NCBI GenBank assembly: GCA_017626815.1
Contig: JAGAHY010000163.1
Span: 1 to 35,161 of the forward strand
Direction: 5' to 3'
Source of the DNA: Bacilli bacterium
Lineage (GTDB): Bacteria > Bacillota_I > Bacilli_A > RFN20 > CAG-826
DNA: 35,161 bases
Position numbers and translations under genes: made by a program
Notes under the pieces: model-generated
The model's database searches: none
What the model was told of the DNA's origin: nothing
The model's input: the letters and a program-made list of their open reading frames with translations, nothing else
Shown: positions 22,791-31,103 of the stretch, in pieces
Layout of the letters: every line of letters starts with the position of its first letter
How positions within the stretch are numbered: position 1 is the stretch's first letter

Positions 22791-23907
22791 AACGGATGGG
22801 CGGTAGGAAGAACCTGCCGTAAACGTGTTTGAGTTCGAAGACGTCGATGAAGGCATTAGGGTCCGCCTCACGGATGACTTGAACGGTATGCTTGACCTCA
22901 TAAGAGGAGACAATCATCGAGAACACATATTTCTCATGTCCGGTGAAGGCGCCCTCACCGCGGTGCATCGTCGCGCCATGAGGCAAGTTTCCGATGAGGA
23001 TTTTGCCTAGCTCCGGCATTTCACTGACGGCCTCGATCTTCACTTTTTTGTTTCGGATGTTAATCGAGTCAATGACCACCATCGTGACGAAGAGATAGAG
23101 AACGGAGAATAACGTGGCCACGAATACTCTGCCCGCGATTTCCGTCCCCCAGCCGACATCCGTGATATTAAGTAAGGTATAGATGGTGATCGTGATGATG
23201 TTGATGGCCACCGAATAACGGCCGACGAGTTTGGATTTCTTTAAGCCAATGTAATAGGCGATGACATCCACGCCGCCACCGGAAGCATCGACGCGATACG
23301 CCAAAGCGGAAGAAAGCCCGGTGAACACGCCACCAAGCAGCGCACGGGAAACCAAACCGCCATTGTTATTGATGAAGCGGGAAATGACGTGGAAGAGAGA
23401 TTCGTCCGAATAACGGAGCAAGGAAGTGAACAAAGAAGCCAGACCGACGTTAATAATGGTGAAGATGGCAAAACGCTTGCCGACACCGCGCCAAGCGACG
23501 ATGAAGACAGGGATGTTCAACCCGAAATAGAAGATCGAATAAATGATGTCATATAGGCCGTTGGCTTGAATGGGATGGCCAAAGCAAAGTTCAATGAAGG
23601 AAATCAAGGTCTGGGAAATACCCGACATGCCTCCGGAGATGAGGCGGACGGTATCGAGTTCCTCAAGGTTGCTTGGAGCCAAAAAGGCACGGAAGCCAAA
23701 GGCGAATAAAAAGGCTGAGAAGGCGCAGACCAAAAAGGCCCAGGTGTTTTTAAAGAAGGCCTTTTGATAAGGGTGATCGTAGAAATGGTCTTCGAATTTC
23801 TTTTTCAGGGCGCGACGTTTGTTCATATGCGGCATGATTATAGCAACACCATAGGCAATTGCTATAAGCAAGATGAGGAATTTCAACCAAGCGAAAGCCA
23901 TATTCAT
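22789..23907 (-). CDS. YitT family membrane protein (DUF161 plus DUF2179)
   Basis: A 372-residue protein. One N-terminal membrane helix (about 4-24), a basic linker (NKRRALKKKFEDHFYDHPYQ) and then five or six helices of the YitT/DUF161 type are present, with the typical patterns GGMSGISQ, GVFTGLSSALAYRVDASGGG and VIAYY. A C-terminal soluble DUF2179 domain follows (VFSMIVSSYEVKHTVQVIRE then DPNAFIDVFE). The family is widespread in Firmicutes; its transported substrate, if any, is not established. Start is one of two adjacent ATGs (23910 or 23907); GAGG is 5 bases before the second. It is divergent from the ABC exporter at 24047. Confidence 0.9.
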   Translation of the reverse strand: MNMAFAWLKFLILLIAIAYGVAIIMPHMNKRRALKKKFEDHFYDHPYQKAFFKNTWAFLVCAFSAFLFAFGFRAFLAPSNLEELDTVRLISGGMSGISQTLISFIELCFGHPIQANGLYDIIYSIFYFGLNIPVFIVAWRGVGKRFAIFTIINVGLASLFTSLLRYSDESLFHVISRFINNNGGLVSRALLGGVFTGLSSALAYRVDASGGGVDVIAYYIGLKKSKLVGRYSVAINIITITIYTLLNITDVGWGTEIAGRVFVATLFSVLYLFVTMVVIDSINIRNKKVKIEAVSEMPELGKILIGNLPHGATMHRGEGAFTGHEKYVFSMIVSSYEVKHTVQVIREADPNAFIDVFELKHVYGRFFLPPIR

Positions 23908-23958
23908 CATGGCCTCTTCTGTCCTTGTTTTTCGCACGATAAAGAATCTTTCTCTCCT

Positions 23959-23981
23959 ATCGTTCGGACATGATGAACGAT
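23959..23981. promoter_or_regulatory. Operator-like dyad between yitT-like gene and ABC exporter
   Basis: ATCGTTC (23959-23965), 9 bases, GAACGAT (23975-23981). It lies in the 139-base divergent intergenic region where a single regulator could control both sides. Confidence 0.4.
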
Positions 23982-24046
23982 TATTGTGTATCAACAAGAT
24001 ATTTCCATAAATCAGGGCTTCCTTAGTTGCTGCAAGGGAATAAAAT

Positions 24047-25843
24047 GTGGCGATGAGTTCCTTAAGCAAAACGACAAAATTTATGTTAAAAGGATGCTGG
24101 GGCATCTACATCGCCTCTTTCGTTTTCCAATTCTTGATGACGGTACTGACCGTCTTCACTTCCTTTTTGGCCAAGGTTCTCGTCGATGCGCTTAGCCACG
24201 AATTGGAACGCGCGGAATTTTTAGAGTCCTGGGTCATCCAGTTCCTCTCCCGCGGACAGGGCGCGGAATACATTTATCAGCACATGGCCATCTTGCCGGT
24301 AAGCGTGCTGATTTCCGCATTAGTCACGGTCGCGATTAGCTACTTCCGCTTCTCCCTTAGGGCCAACGCTTCCAGCCGCATCAACAAGCAAATGCAGTTG
24401 GTCTTGTTCCGTCACTTAGAGAAACTCCCCTTCTCCGTCTTCAAGACCGAAAAAAGCGGCGACCTCATCCAAACCTGCACCCGCGACGTCGACGTGTTAC
24501 GCCAGTTCTTGGTGATGTTCTTGTCGCAGATCACCTACACCATTTTTATCGTGGTCTTGTGTTTCAGCATTCTGTTCGAAATCTCTTGGAAGCTGACGTT
24601 GGTATCGTTAGCGATGTTCCCTATCATGTTCGTCTACTCTTTCTTCTTAATTAAAGAAGTCCGCAACCGGTTCCGCAAAACAGACGATTCCGAAGCCGAA
24701 TTAGTCGATGCCATCACCCAGAATCTAAACGGCGTGCGCTTGGTCAAAGCGTTCAATGCCGAGACCCGCGAAATCGATCGCTTCGAGCGAAGGTTAAATC
24801 ATTATTCGTCCGCGTTTCGCAGAGAAAAACGCCTTTCCGCATTCTTTTTCTCCTCTTCGGACATCTTCATTTTCGCCAGCCGATCCGTAGCCATCGTCTA
24901 TGCGATTTACCTAGTCTTTAAAGGCGAGATCACTTCTGGCTCCGTCTTCGTCTCCTACACCTTCGTCAACATGATGGTATGGCCCCTTCGAAACACCGCG
25001 ACCAATCTCTCGCGCCTAGGGCAAACCCTCGCCGCGACCGACCGCATCCAGCGTCTTCTCGATATCGTGCCCGAGGATTTGGAAGAGGGTGAATCCATTC
25101 AAGCCCAAGGCAACATCGAATTCCGCAATGTCTCCTTCGCCTATCCCGACGAGCCCGAGAAAATCGTCATCAACGACGTCTCCTTCCGCGTTCCCAAAGG
25201 TTCCACCGTGGCCATCATGGGAAAGACGGGATCAGGCAAATCCACCTTGTTTCAACTGCTCACTGGCCTATACCAACCCACGAAAGGCTCCATCCTCCTC
25301 GATGATAAAGACATCTCCACGATTTCCTTGCGAAGCCTTCGCCATAACGTCGTCCCGGTCCTCCAAGACCCCTTTCTCTTCTCCAAATCCATTTCGGAGA
25401 ACATCAAAATCGCGAACAAAGACGCCAGTGACGACGACATCCGTAACGCCGCCCGCATCGCCTCATTAGACCAGGCCATCGAATCCTTCAGCGAGGGATA
25501 CGATACCGCGGTTGGCGAAAAAGGCGTGACTTTATCCGGTGGTCAGAAGCAGCGATTGGCCATCGCCCGCACCGTCCATTCCGGCGCACCGGTTTTACTT
25601 TTCGATGACTCTTTGTCCGCCGTCGACGCCCAAACCGACCTCGCCATCCGCCGCGAGTTAAAAGCGTTAGGCTCCCGCTGCACTACATTAATCATCACCC
25701 ACCGCGTCTCCACCGCTAAAGACGCGGACTATATCTACGTGTTGGAGAAAGGCAAAATCGCCGAAATGGGCACCAACGAAGAATTGCTAAAGGGGAAAGG
25801 GCTCTATGCCCGCGTGGCTGAGATCCAATCCGCGATGCGATAG
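24047..25843 (+). CDS. ABC exporter half-transporter, degenerate-site subunit
   Basis: A 598-residue membrane/ATPase protein. Walker A GKTGSGKST (about 392), signature LSGGQKQR (about 496) and Walker B VLLFDDSLSAVD (about 518), where Asp replaces the catalytic Glu; the H-loop ITHRVST keeps its His. It thus provides a good signature but a weak hydrolytic site and pairs with the next gene, resembling LmrC, BmrC or TM287-type subunits. The GTG at 24047 is preferred as start: AGGGA lies 7 bases upstream, whereas the in-frame ATG at 24053 is 13 bases from it. Twelve bases separate its stop from the next ATG, so the two are co-translated from one mRNA. Confidence 0.93.
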   Translation: MAMSSLSKTTKFMLKGCWGIYIASFVFQFLMTVLTVFTSFLAKVLVDALSHELERAEFLESWVIQFLSRGQGAEYIYQHMAILPVSVLISALVTVAISYFRFSLRANASSRINKQMQLVLFRHLEKLPFSVFKTEKSGDLIQTCTRDVDVLRQFLVMFLSQITYTIFIVVLCFSILFEISWKLTLVSLAMFPIMFVYSFFLIKEVRNRFRKTDDSEAELVDAITQNLNGVRLVKAFNAETREIDRFERRLNHYSSAFRREKRLSAFFFSSSDIFIFASRSVAIVYAIYLVFKGEITSGSVFVSYTFVNMMVWPLRNTATNLSRLGQTLAATDRIQRLLDIVPEDLEEGESIQAQGNIEFRNVSFAYPDEPEKIVINDVSFRVPKGSTVAIMGKTGSGKSTLFQLLTGLYQPTKGSILLDDKDISTISLRSLRHNVVPVLQDPFLFSKSISENIKIANKDASDDDIRNAARIASLDQAIESFSEGYDTAVGEKGVTLSGGQKQRLAIARTVHSGAPVLLFDDSLSAVDAQTDLAIRRELKALGSRCTTLIITHRVSTAKDADYIYVLEKGKIAEMGTNEELLKGKGLYARVAEIQSAMR

Positions 25844-25855
25844 AAAGGAGGAGAC

Positions 25856-27796
25856 ATGGCAAGAGGCAAAGGTCATTTTGAAGAAGAACCACTTCCCGAG
25901 AAACTGAACTTTTCCGTATGGGTCGATATCGGCCGCTACGCGTTCCGGCATTGGGCCATTTTGCTCGCGGGCGTCTTGTGCACGGTCTTCGTCACTTTCT
26001 ATGATTCTTCCTTCGTCCCCGTCATGAACGCTGGCGCCATTGCAGCGGCAAATGGCTTGAGTTCTACGCCGATTTCTTCCATTGATGAACTTGTCGTACC
26101 CGTAACTTTCATCTTCGGCATACATGTCGATTTTGGCTTCACATCCTACGCCATAACCTTGGGCGCGATGATTTTACTTCGGTCCTTGTTCATCTTCTTG
26201 ACCTTCTATACGACAAATCTTCTCTCCATGCACATCATGACCGACTTAAGAAGAGATTGCTTCAGTAAGATACAAAACCTTTCCTTCTCTTATTTCGACC
26301 GCAACTCCTCGGGCTGGTTGATTTCACGTCTACAAAGCGACACCTCTTCCATCGGCGACATTCTCTCGTGGTCATTAAACAACGTCCTTTGGTCCGTCTT
26401 CCAAATCATCTTCGCTTTGTTAACCATGTTCTCGATCCATGTTTGGATGTCGCTTGTCGTGTTGGCCTCCTTGCCATTCGTCGCCTTCATCACCCCATTA
26501 TTTGAAAAAGCCATTCTTAAAGCCCACCGCAGCGCGCGCAACGCCTACTCCCATTATGTCGGCTACCTCGCGGAAAGCATCGACGGGGCAAAGACGGTGA
26601 AGACCCTTGGCATCGAGGACAATGTCTACGAAGAAGCTGAGGAGATCACCGAAGACGTCCGCGCCAAAAGGCTTTATGCCGGCAAACTAAACGCCGGGTA
26701 TATTCCATTGCTTTCCTTAACTAGCCAAGTGATGACCGCGGTCGTCATGTTTGTGGGTTTAGCCTGGATTGGCGATCCCAGTTTCGCCGTCAACGCGGCC
26801 CTCGTCGTCTTGTTCCTAAGCTTCGTCGGTTCCATCTATGACCCCATCTCCTCCATCGCCGAAGTGATGACCGAATTCATGGCCGCCCAAGCCGGCGCGG
26901 AGAAAGTCATGGGCTTGCTCAAAGAGAAGATCGAAATCGCCGATACCGAGGAAGTCATTGCCAAATACGGGACGGTTTTGCAGCCGAAATTAGAGGCATA
27001 CGAACCTTTCAAAGGCGATATTACCTATGAGAACGTTTCTTTCCATTACCAGACTGGACCCGAAGTCATTTTCCCCTTAAGTCTCACCATTAAGGAAGGG
27101 ACATCGGTCGCTCTCGTCGGGGAAACCGGATCTGGAAAAACGACCCTGGTGAACCTCCTCTGTCGTTTCTATGAGCCTACTGGAGGGCGCATCCTCATCG
27201 ATGGCAAAGACTATAAAGAACGTTCATTAGGTTGGCTGCGCAGCAACATTGGCTACGTCCAGCAATCGCCCTTTGTCTGGAACGGAACTTATTTTGAAAA
27301 CATCGCCTATGGCAAGCCTGGCGCCACGCTAGAGGAAGTCCGCGCGGCGGCAAAGCTCGTCGGCATCGACGATTTCATCATGGACTCCAAAGATGGTTAT
27401 GATACCTATCTCCGCGATGGCGGCGGCATGCTTTCCCAAGGCCAGAAGCAACTCATTTCCTTTGCCCGCGCCATCTTGCGCGACCCCCGCGTCCTAATCC
27501 TCGATGAGGCCACTTCCTCCATCGACACGGAGACGGAAGCCGAGGTTCAGAAAGCCCTGAATGTCTTACTTAAAGGGCGTACCAGCATCGTCATCGCCCA
27601 CCGCTTGTCCACCATCGTCAACAGCGACCGCATCCTCTTCTTGGAACATGGCGTCATCGTCGAGGACGGCAACCATCAGCAGTTGATGGCCAAAAAAGGA
27701 AAATACCACGCGCTTTACATGACGCAGTTCCAACAGCTTAGCGTCGGCGAACAAATCGACCGTTACGAAAAGGAACCCGTTAAAGCTACAAAATAG
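25856..27796 (+). CDS. ABC exporter half-transporter, catalytic subunit
   Basis: A 646-residue partner of the preceding protein. Walker A GETGSGKTT (about 422), signature LSQGQKQL (about 525, non-canonical and the same LSQGQ found in TM288-type subunits), Walker B VLILDEATSSID with catalytic Glu, and H-loop IAHRLSTI. The loop between the first and second membrane helices is longer than usual (about residues 50-90). A very strong ribosome site AAAGGAGG sits 4-5 bases before the ATG, suggesting at least equal translation to its partner. Drug, lipid or peptide export is typical of the family; the cargo is unknown. Confidence 0.94.
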   Translation: MARGKGHFEEEPLPEKLNFSVWVDIGRYAFRHWAILLAGVLCTVFVTFYDSSFVPVMNAGAIAAANGLSSTPISSIDELVVPVTFIFGIHVDFGFTSYAITLGAMILLRSLFIFLTFYTTNLLSMHIMTDLRRDCFSKIQNLSFSYFDRNSSGWLISRLQSDTSSIGDILSWSLNNVLWSVFQIIFALLTMFSIHVWMSLVVLASLPFVAFITPLFEKAILKAHRSARNAYSHYVGYLAESIDGAKTVKTLGIEDNVYEEAEEITEDVRAKRLYAGKLNAGYIPLLSLTSQVMTAVVMFVGLAWIGDPSFAVNAALVVLFLSFVGSIYDPISSIAEVMTEFMAAQAGAEKVMGLLKEKIEIADTEEVIAKYGTVLQPKLEAYEPFKGDITYENVSFHYQTGPEVIFPLSLTIKEGTSVALVGETGSGKTTLVNLLCRFYEPTGGRILIDGKDYKERSLGWLRSNIGYVQQSPFVWNGTYFENIAYGKPGATLEEVRAAAKLVGIDDFIMDSKDGYDTYLRDGGGMLSQGQKQLISFARAILRDPRVLILDEATSSIDTETEAEVQKALNVLLKGRTSIVIAHRLSTIVNSDRILFLEHGVIVEDGNHQQLMAKKGKYHALYMTQFQQLSVGEQIDRYEKEPVKATK

Positions 27797-27966
27797 TCGA
27801 GACTCATTTCATAAATAACCCTACTTTTGCAATGAAAATCAAAGGCTTTTTGTTATTTTAGGAATGGATGGCTGACAATAAGACGGCCAAATCTGCATCA
27901 AAACAAGTAAAACATAGGCGCCGTCGATATTTTTCATGAATTTTACGCCAGCGCGCGAAAACCTTG
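27797..27966. other. Spacer after the ABC exporter
   Basis: AT-rich at first, with a weak imperfect stem around AAAATCAAAGG/CTTTTTGTTATTTT (27835-27862) that may end the exporter mRNA. I see no gene or RNA fold in it. Confidence 0.3.
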
Positions 27967-27995
27967 TTGCGACCCCTAAAGGTGGGTGGTATGAT
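27967..27995 (+). promoter_or_regulatory. Promoter of the thioredoxin-like gene
   Basis: TTGCGA (27967-27972), 17-base spacer, TATGAT (27990-27995) preceded by TGG. Expected start near 28002, followed at once by the palindrome at 28003-28019. Confidence 0.7.
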
Positions 27996-28002
27996 TACCA
28001 CG

Positions 28003-28019
28003 CTGTTTATTATAAACAG
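28003..28019. promoter_or_regulatory. Palindrome at the transcription start of the thioredoxin-like gene
   Basis: CTGTTTA-TTA-TAAACAG, perfect 7-base arms around 3 bases, directly at the predicted +1. It could be an operator, or a 5' hairpin that stabilises the mRNA. Confidence 0.45.
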
Positions 28020-28038
28020 GGACATTGGAGGCTATCAA

Positions 28039-28938
28039 ATGAACACCCTCAAACGCATTAACGGATTATTCACTAAGTTCTGGCGCTGGATTAAAGAGAC
28101 CGCTTGGGTACAGCCCTTGCTCATTGTCGGAGGCATCTTCGCGATCATCTTCTCCATCTCCAAATTCAATAAGTGGTTCTCGACCATGGCCGTCGGCACC
28201 AGCAGCGGCTACTTCACTTCCTACCGCATGTCGTTGGAAAACGAAGGCCGCAAGGACTACGAAACCCCCGCGGACAAGATTACTTCCAGCATCAACAAAT
28301 TCAGCTTCGACGAATTCCAGACCTACGAAGAAGCCAAAGCTGCTCTTGAAAAGGATGGCGTCATCAAAGAATATGGCATCAAGTATTACTTCATGATCGT
28401 CGAGCAGGATTGCACCGGCTGCACCAACGCCGAGCAAGCCTTCCAGACCCTCCAAAGCAACTGGAACACCCAATCCTTCAAGATCGATGACGGTGGCACC
28501 TTCGCCCTCCACGCCATCTTCGCGGACGACATCTCCACCAACGATAACGACTTCGAACTCGACGAAGATAAGAAAGCCTTCTACCGCTACGTCAAGAAGT
28601 TCTCCGATGTGGAAGACTTCTGGACCCTCGCCGCTGGCAAGCTCTATGACGCCCCCTACAAACAGAACGCTGGCGTCGCGGACAGCAAGTACGAGACCCT
28701 AGAAAACGCTGAAGCCGAGAACATGGAGACCCCCACCATCTTCCTCGTTGACTGGACTGAGGAAGCCTTCGATGCCGGACGCTTCGGCATCAGCGAAGTC
28801 GTCTTTGGGTTCACCACTGGCACTTCCACCTACGACCGCGCCACCTTGCTTCAGAATATGTGGAACCACATCCCCTCCGATGACAGCGAAGCCGCCAAGG
28901 ATATCAAGAATCCCTTCCGCGTCGAATACCAGAAATAA
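28039..28938 (+). CDS. Membrane-anchored thioredoxin-like protein with CxxC
   Basis: A 299-residue protein. A basic N-terminus and one membrane helix (about residues 25-43, WVQPLLIVGGIFAIIFSI) would place the rest outside the membrane. The soluble part contains a CTGC motif (125-128) after the strand YYFMIVEQD, and later TPTIFLVDWT, which fits the cis-proline region of thioredoxin folds. A redox, thiol-disulfide or scaffold role is inferred; only two cysteines are present, both in CxxC. GGAGG lies 7 bases before the ATG, and codons are strongly C-ending (GAC, AAC, ACC, TTC), both suggesting high expression. Its own promoter and terminator make it a single-gene unit. An upstream frame to 27964 is rejected because it runs through the promoter. 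Confidence 0.8.
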   Translation: MNTLKRINGLFTKFWRWIKETAWVQPLLIVGGIFAIIFSISKFNKWFSTMAVGTSSGYFTSYRMSLENEGRKDYETPADKITSSINKFSFDEFQTYEEAKAALEKDGVIKEYGIKYYFMIVEQDCTGCTNAEQAFQTLQSNWNTQSFKIDDGGTFALHAIFADDISTNDNDFELDEDKKAFYRYVKKFSDVEDFWTLAAGKLYDAPYKQNAGVADSKYETLENAEAENMETPTIFLVDWTEEAFDAGRFGISEVVFGFTTGTSTYDRATLLQNMWNHIPSDDSEAAKDIKNPFRVEYQK

Positions 28939-28947
28939 CAAGCAAAC

Positions 28948-28982
28948 AAAAATCCATCGCCGAATCTCCGCGATGGATTTTT
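28948..28982. terminator. Bidirectional terminator between thioredoxin-like gene and coaD
   Basis: Thirteen perfect pairs, AAAAATCCATCGC (28948-28960) with GCGATGGATTTTT (28970-28982), 9-base loop, T-rich on both strands. Confidence 0.92.
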
Positions 28983-28993
28983 CTTTTGATGAA

Positions 28994-29470
28994 TTAGATG
29001 CCTTTGGCTTCAAACGCCTCGACGACGGGCTTTGGCACGAGTGGGGAGACATCCGCCCCGTTCTTCCGCAACTCGTTGACCACCGAACTCGAGACAAAGG
29101 AGTTTTCCACGCTAGCCATGAAGAAGACCATATCGATCTCTGGATTGGCAAAGCGGTTCGCGGACGCCAATTGGAACTCATATTCGAAATCCGTCACGGC
29201 GCGCAAGCCACGGATGATGTGCTTCACCCCTTCTTGCTTGGCGTAATCCACGGTCAGGCCCTCATAGGAGTCCACGCGGACGTTCGGCTTATCCTTTAAT
29301 ATTTTCTTCAAGATATCCACGCGCTCCTGCACGGTGAAGACTGTCTTCTTCGCAGGGTTGATGGCGACAAGGACGATGACCTCATCGAAGACTTTGCAGG
29401 CCCTGTTAAGAATATCCAAGTGGCCGTTGGTGAAGGGATCGAAGGATCCAGGGTAGATGGCTTTGTTCAT
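28994..29470 (-). CDS. coaD: Pantetheine-phosphate adenylyltransferase
   Basis: A 158-residue enzyme joining ATP and 4'-phosphopantetheine to dephospho-CoA, the penultimate step of coenzyme A synthesis. Landmarks: YPGSFDPFTNGHLDI with the TxGH nucleotidyl-transfer motif, IIRGLRAVTDFEYE, and the C-terminal VSSSVVNELRKNG. Length matches the usual ~160. The ATG is 2 bases after the rsmD stop with no clear ribosome site, so translation is likely coupled. The order ylbF, rsmD, coaD is conserved in Bacillota (B. subtilis ylbF-ylbG-rsmD-coaD); ylbG is missing here. Confidence 0.97.
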   Translation of the reverse strand: MNKAIYPGSFDPFTNGHLDILNRACKVFDEVIVLVAINPAKKTVFTVQERVDILKKILKDKPNVRVDSYEGLTVDYAKQEGVKHIIRGLRAVTDFEYEFQLASANRFANPEIDMVFFMASVENSFVSSSVVNELRKNGADVSPLVPKPVVEAFEAKGI

Positions 29471-29472
29471 AA

Positions 29473-30006
29473 TTATCGTTTCAGCAAAATCACTTTGCTC
29501 TTTCCATAAGTATAATCGCGACGTTCGGCAAAGGCTTCATGGTTTAGTTGCAACTCGCCTTCATACTCCACGACGATGACACATTGAGGTTTCAGCAACT
29601 CCTTTTGTAGCAGGGCATCTATGGCCTTTTGATAGCTTTCCTTCATCGCGTAAGGGGGATCGAGGAAGACGATATCAAATGGCTCCTTGAAACGGGCGAT
29701 GGCCTCTAGATAATCGCCTTGATAGGTGACCGCGCGGTTCTCTTTAAGGGTTTTCAAATTACCCACGACAATATCGTAAGCGCGGCGGTTCGCATCAACG
29801 AAATAGGCTTTCTCCGCCCCGCGGGAAAGCGCCTCGATACCTAGCGCCCCACTGCCCGCGAATAAATCAAGGACACAGGCGCCTTTAATATAGGAATAAA
29901 TGGCGGACATCATGGCTTCGCGGACGCGGTTCTTGGTGGGTAAAGTGCCCTCTTCCGGGGTCTGAATGACACGGCTGCGATAGATGCCCGAACTGATCTT
30001 AATCAT
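29473..30006 (-). CDS. rsmD: 16S rRNA (guanine-966-N2) methyltransferase RsmD
   Basis: A 177-residue S-adenosylmethionine-dependent methyltransferase. Landmarks: SGIYRSRVIQTP at the N-terminus, PTKNRVREAMMSAI, the SAM-binding DLFAGSGALGIEALSRGA (about residues 46-63), VDAN, and the catalytic DIVFLDPPY (about 110-118), the N4/N2-methylase motif IV. It modifies G966 of 16S rRNA in the small subunit. Its ATG at 30006 overlaps the ylbF end by 8 bases, with GGTG close upstream. Confidence 0.96.
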   Translation of the reverse strand: MIKISSGIYRSRVIQTPEEGTLPTKNRVREAMMSAIYSYIKGACVLDLFAGSGALGIEALSRGAEKAYFVDANRRAYDIVVGNLKTLKENRAVTYQGDYLEAIARFKEPFDIVFLDPPYAMKESYQKAIDALLQKELLKPQCVIVVEYEGELQLNHEAFAERRDYTYGKSKVILLKR

Positions 30007-30367
30007 GTTTCACCGCACAGCGGACCTTCTCGCGATAAGGCCCAAAGAGAATATCGTCGACTTGAAGATAGAGCAGATTGAGTTCACTAAAACGCAAGCT
30101 ATATTCTCTTGCGCTTGGTTGCTCGTCGAGGGCGAGTTTAGCTTGATGGAGCGTTTTCAGGGCCTCCTTAGCTTCCTCACTATCTTCGCCACATTCCAGA
30201 CGAATGGTCAAATATCTCCCCAAAGCTTCGTTCTTTTTCTCAAGCAAAAGGGAAAGCGAAGGATCCGCTTTCAAAACCGCCTCCGCTTCCTCAAGGCGTT
30301 TGACCCGAGGGTCGGATTCCATGGCGTTGCGCAGGTCTTGAAGTCTTTTGAGAGTAATGGCGTTCAT
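29999..30367 (-). CDS. ylbF: YlbF/YmcA family regulator
   Basis: A 122-residue helical protein. In B. subtilis, YlbF forms the Y-complex with YmcA and YaaT and assists RNase Y in mRNA processing. The typical YlbF/YmcA layout is visible: an N-terminal helix, DPRVKRLEEAEAVLKADP, LLLEKKNEALGRYL and a C-terminal region ending LQVDDILFGPYREKVRC. Identification rests partly on the conserved position before rsmD-coaD. The start is the ATG at 30367; a TAAAAT (30384-30379, minus) lies 11 bases upstream, leaving roughly a 5-base leader. A longer frame to 30394 has no start signal. Confidence 0.87.
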   Translation of the reverse strand: MNAITLKRLQDLRNAMESDPRVKRLEEAEAVLKADPSLSLLLEKKNEALGRYLTIRLECGEDSEEAKEALKTLHQAKLALDEQPSAREYSLRFSELNLLYLQVDDILFGPYREKVRCAVKHD

Positions 30368-30405
30368 CTTTATTGCAAATTTTAGCCAAAACACGCCTAG
30401 AATGC

Positions 30406-30411
30406 TAGAAT
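30406..30411 (+). promoter_or_regulatory. -10 box of a leaderless-type promoter for def
   Basis: TAGAAT at 30406-30411 ends 6 bases before the def ATG (30418). A second TAGAAT is at 30398-30403. Possible -35 elements are TTAGCC (30382-30387) and TTGCAA (30373-30378). No ribosome site is present. Confidence 0.5.
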
Positions 30412-30417
30412 ACGCAT

Positions 30418-30969
30418 ATGCTACGTATTGTTAAAGATTCTGAACCCTCCCTGCGCGCCAAATGCGCCCCCGTCGAAGTCCCTCTTTCCGAAGAGAATCA
30501 GGTCCTGATCGATGAGATGCTCCAATACCTTTTATTAAGCCAGGACGCGAAGTACCGCGAGAAACACCCCAACGTCCGTGAAGGCGTCGGCCTCGCCGCC
30601 CCGCAGGTTGGTCATAACGTCCGCATGCTCGTCATTTCCTATGCGACCGGAGACGAGAAGCACCCGTTGGTCCAATATCAGTTGGCCAACCCCCGCATCA
30701 TCGTCAACTCCGTTAAAAAATGCTATCTTTCCGGTGGCGAAGGCTGCCTCAGCGTCGACGCCGAGCACCATGGCCGTGTCTACCGCGACTTCAAGATCGT
30801 CGTCGAAGCCTATGAGGCCAAGTTGAAATCCAACGTGAAAATCACCGCCCGCGGCTATGACGCCATTGTTTTGCAGCACGAAATCGACCATCTTAACGGC
30901 ATCCTCTTCTACGATCACATTGACAAAATCAATCCCAATAAAGATATCCCCGGGGCTGTCGAGATTTAA
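30418..30969 (+). CDS. def: Peptide deformylase
   Basis: A 183-residue metalloenzyme that removes the N-formyl group from new proteins. The three family motifs are intact: GVGLAAPQ (about residues 57-64), EGCLSV (about 111-116, metal-binding Cys) and QHEIDHL (about 154-160, HExxH metal/catalytic motif). The insertion between the first and second motifs and the total length fit the type 2 deformylases of Gram-positive bacteria. There is no Shine-Dalgarno site before the ATG, and the -10 box is 6 bases away. It is divergent from ylbF and precedes the RNase J gene by 134 bases. Confidence 0.97.
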   Translation: MLRIVKDSEPSLRAKCAPVEVPLSEENQVLIDEMLQYLLLSQDAKYREKHPNVREGVGLAAPQVGHNVRMLVISYATGDEKHPLVQYQLANPRIIVNSVKKCYLSGGEGCLSVDAEHHGRVYRDFKIVVEAYEAKLKSNVKITARGYDAIVLQHEIDHLNGILFYDHIDKINPNKDIPGAVEI

Positions 30970-30981
30970 AAACTTGTGCCG

Positions 30982-31011
30982 TTAAAGCGCTATCATATGT
31001 CAATTTATAAT
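30982..31011 (+). promoter_or_regulatory. Possible promoter of the RNase J gene
   Basis: TTAAAG (30982-30987), 18-base spacer, perfect TATAAT (31006-31011). The -10 is the centre of a palindrome TCAATT-TAT-AATTGA (31000-31014). A TATATT at 31043-31048 is an alternative -10. Confidence 0.4.
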
Positions 31012-31103
31012 TGAGGCCTTGTCTTTCGCCGTCCTTCTTCGGTATATTTATATCACAAGGAAGTAAATAGCTTCAGGCATATTACGACCTCTTTATTGAT
31101 TTT

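Noticed and set aside
22309..22913. Open frames on the minus strand over the Sel1 gene, tRNA-Ser(CGA) and the YitT end
   Set aside because: They include the reverse of a tRNA and a terminator and lie opposite well-supported genes.
27835..27862. Strong intrinsic terminator after the second ABC exporter
   Set aside because: The possible stem is A/T-only and mismatched, so it is mentioned only as a weak candidate.
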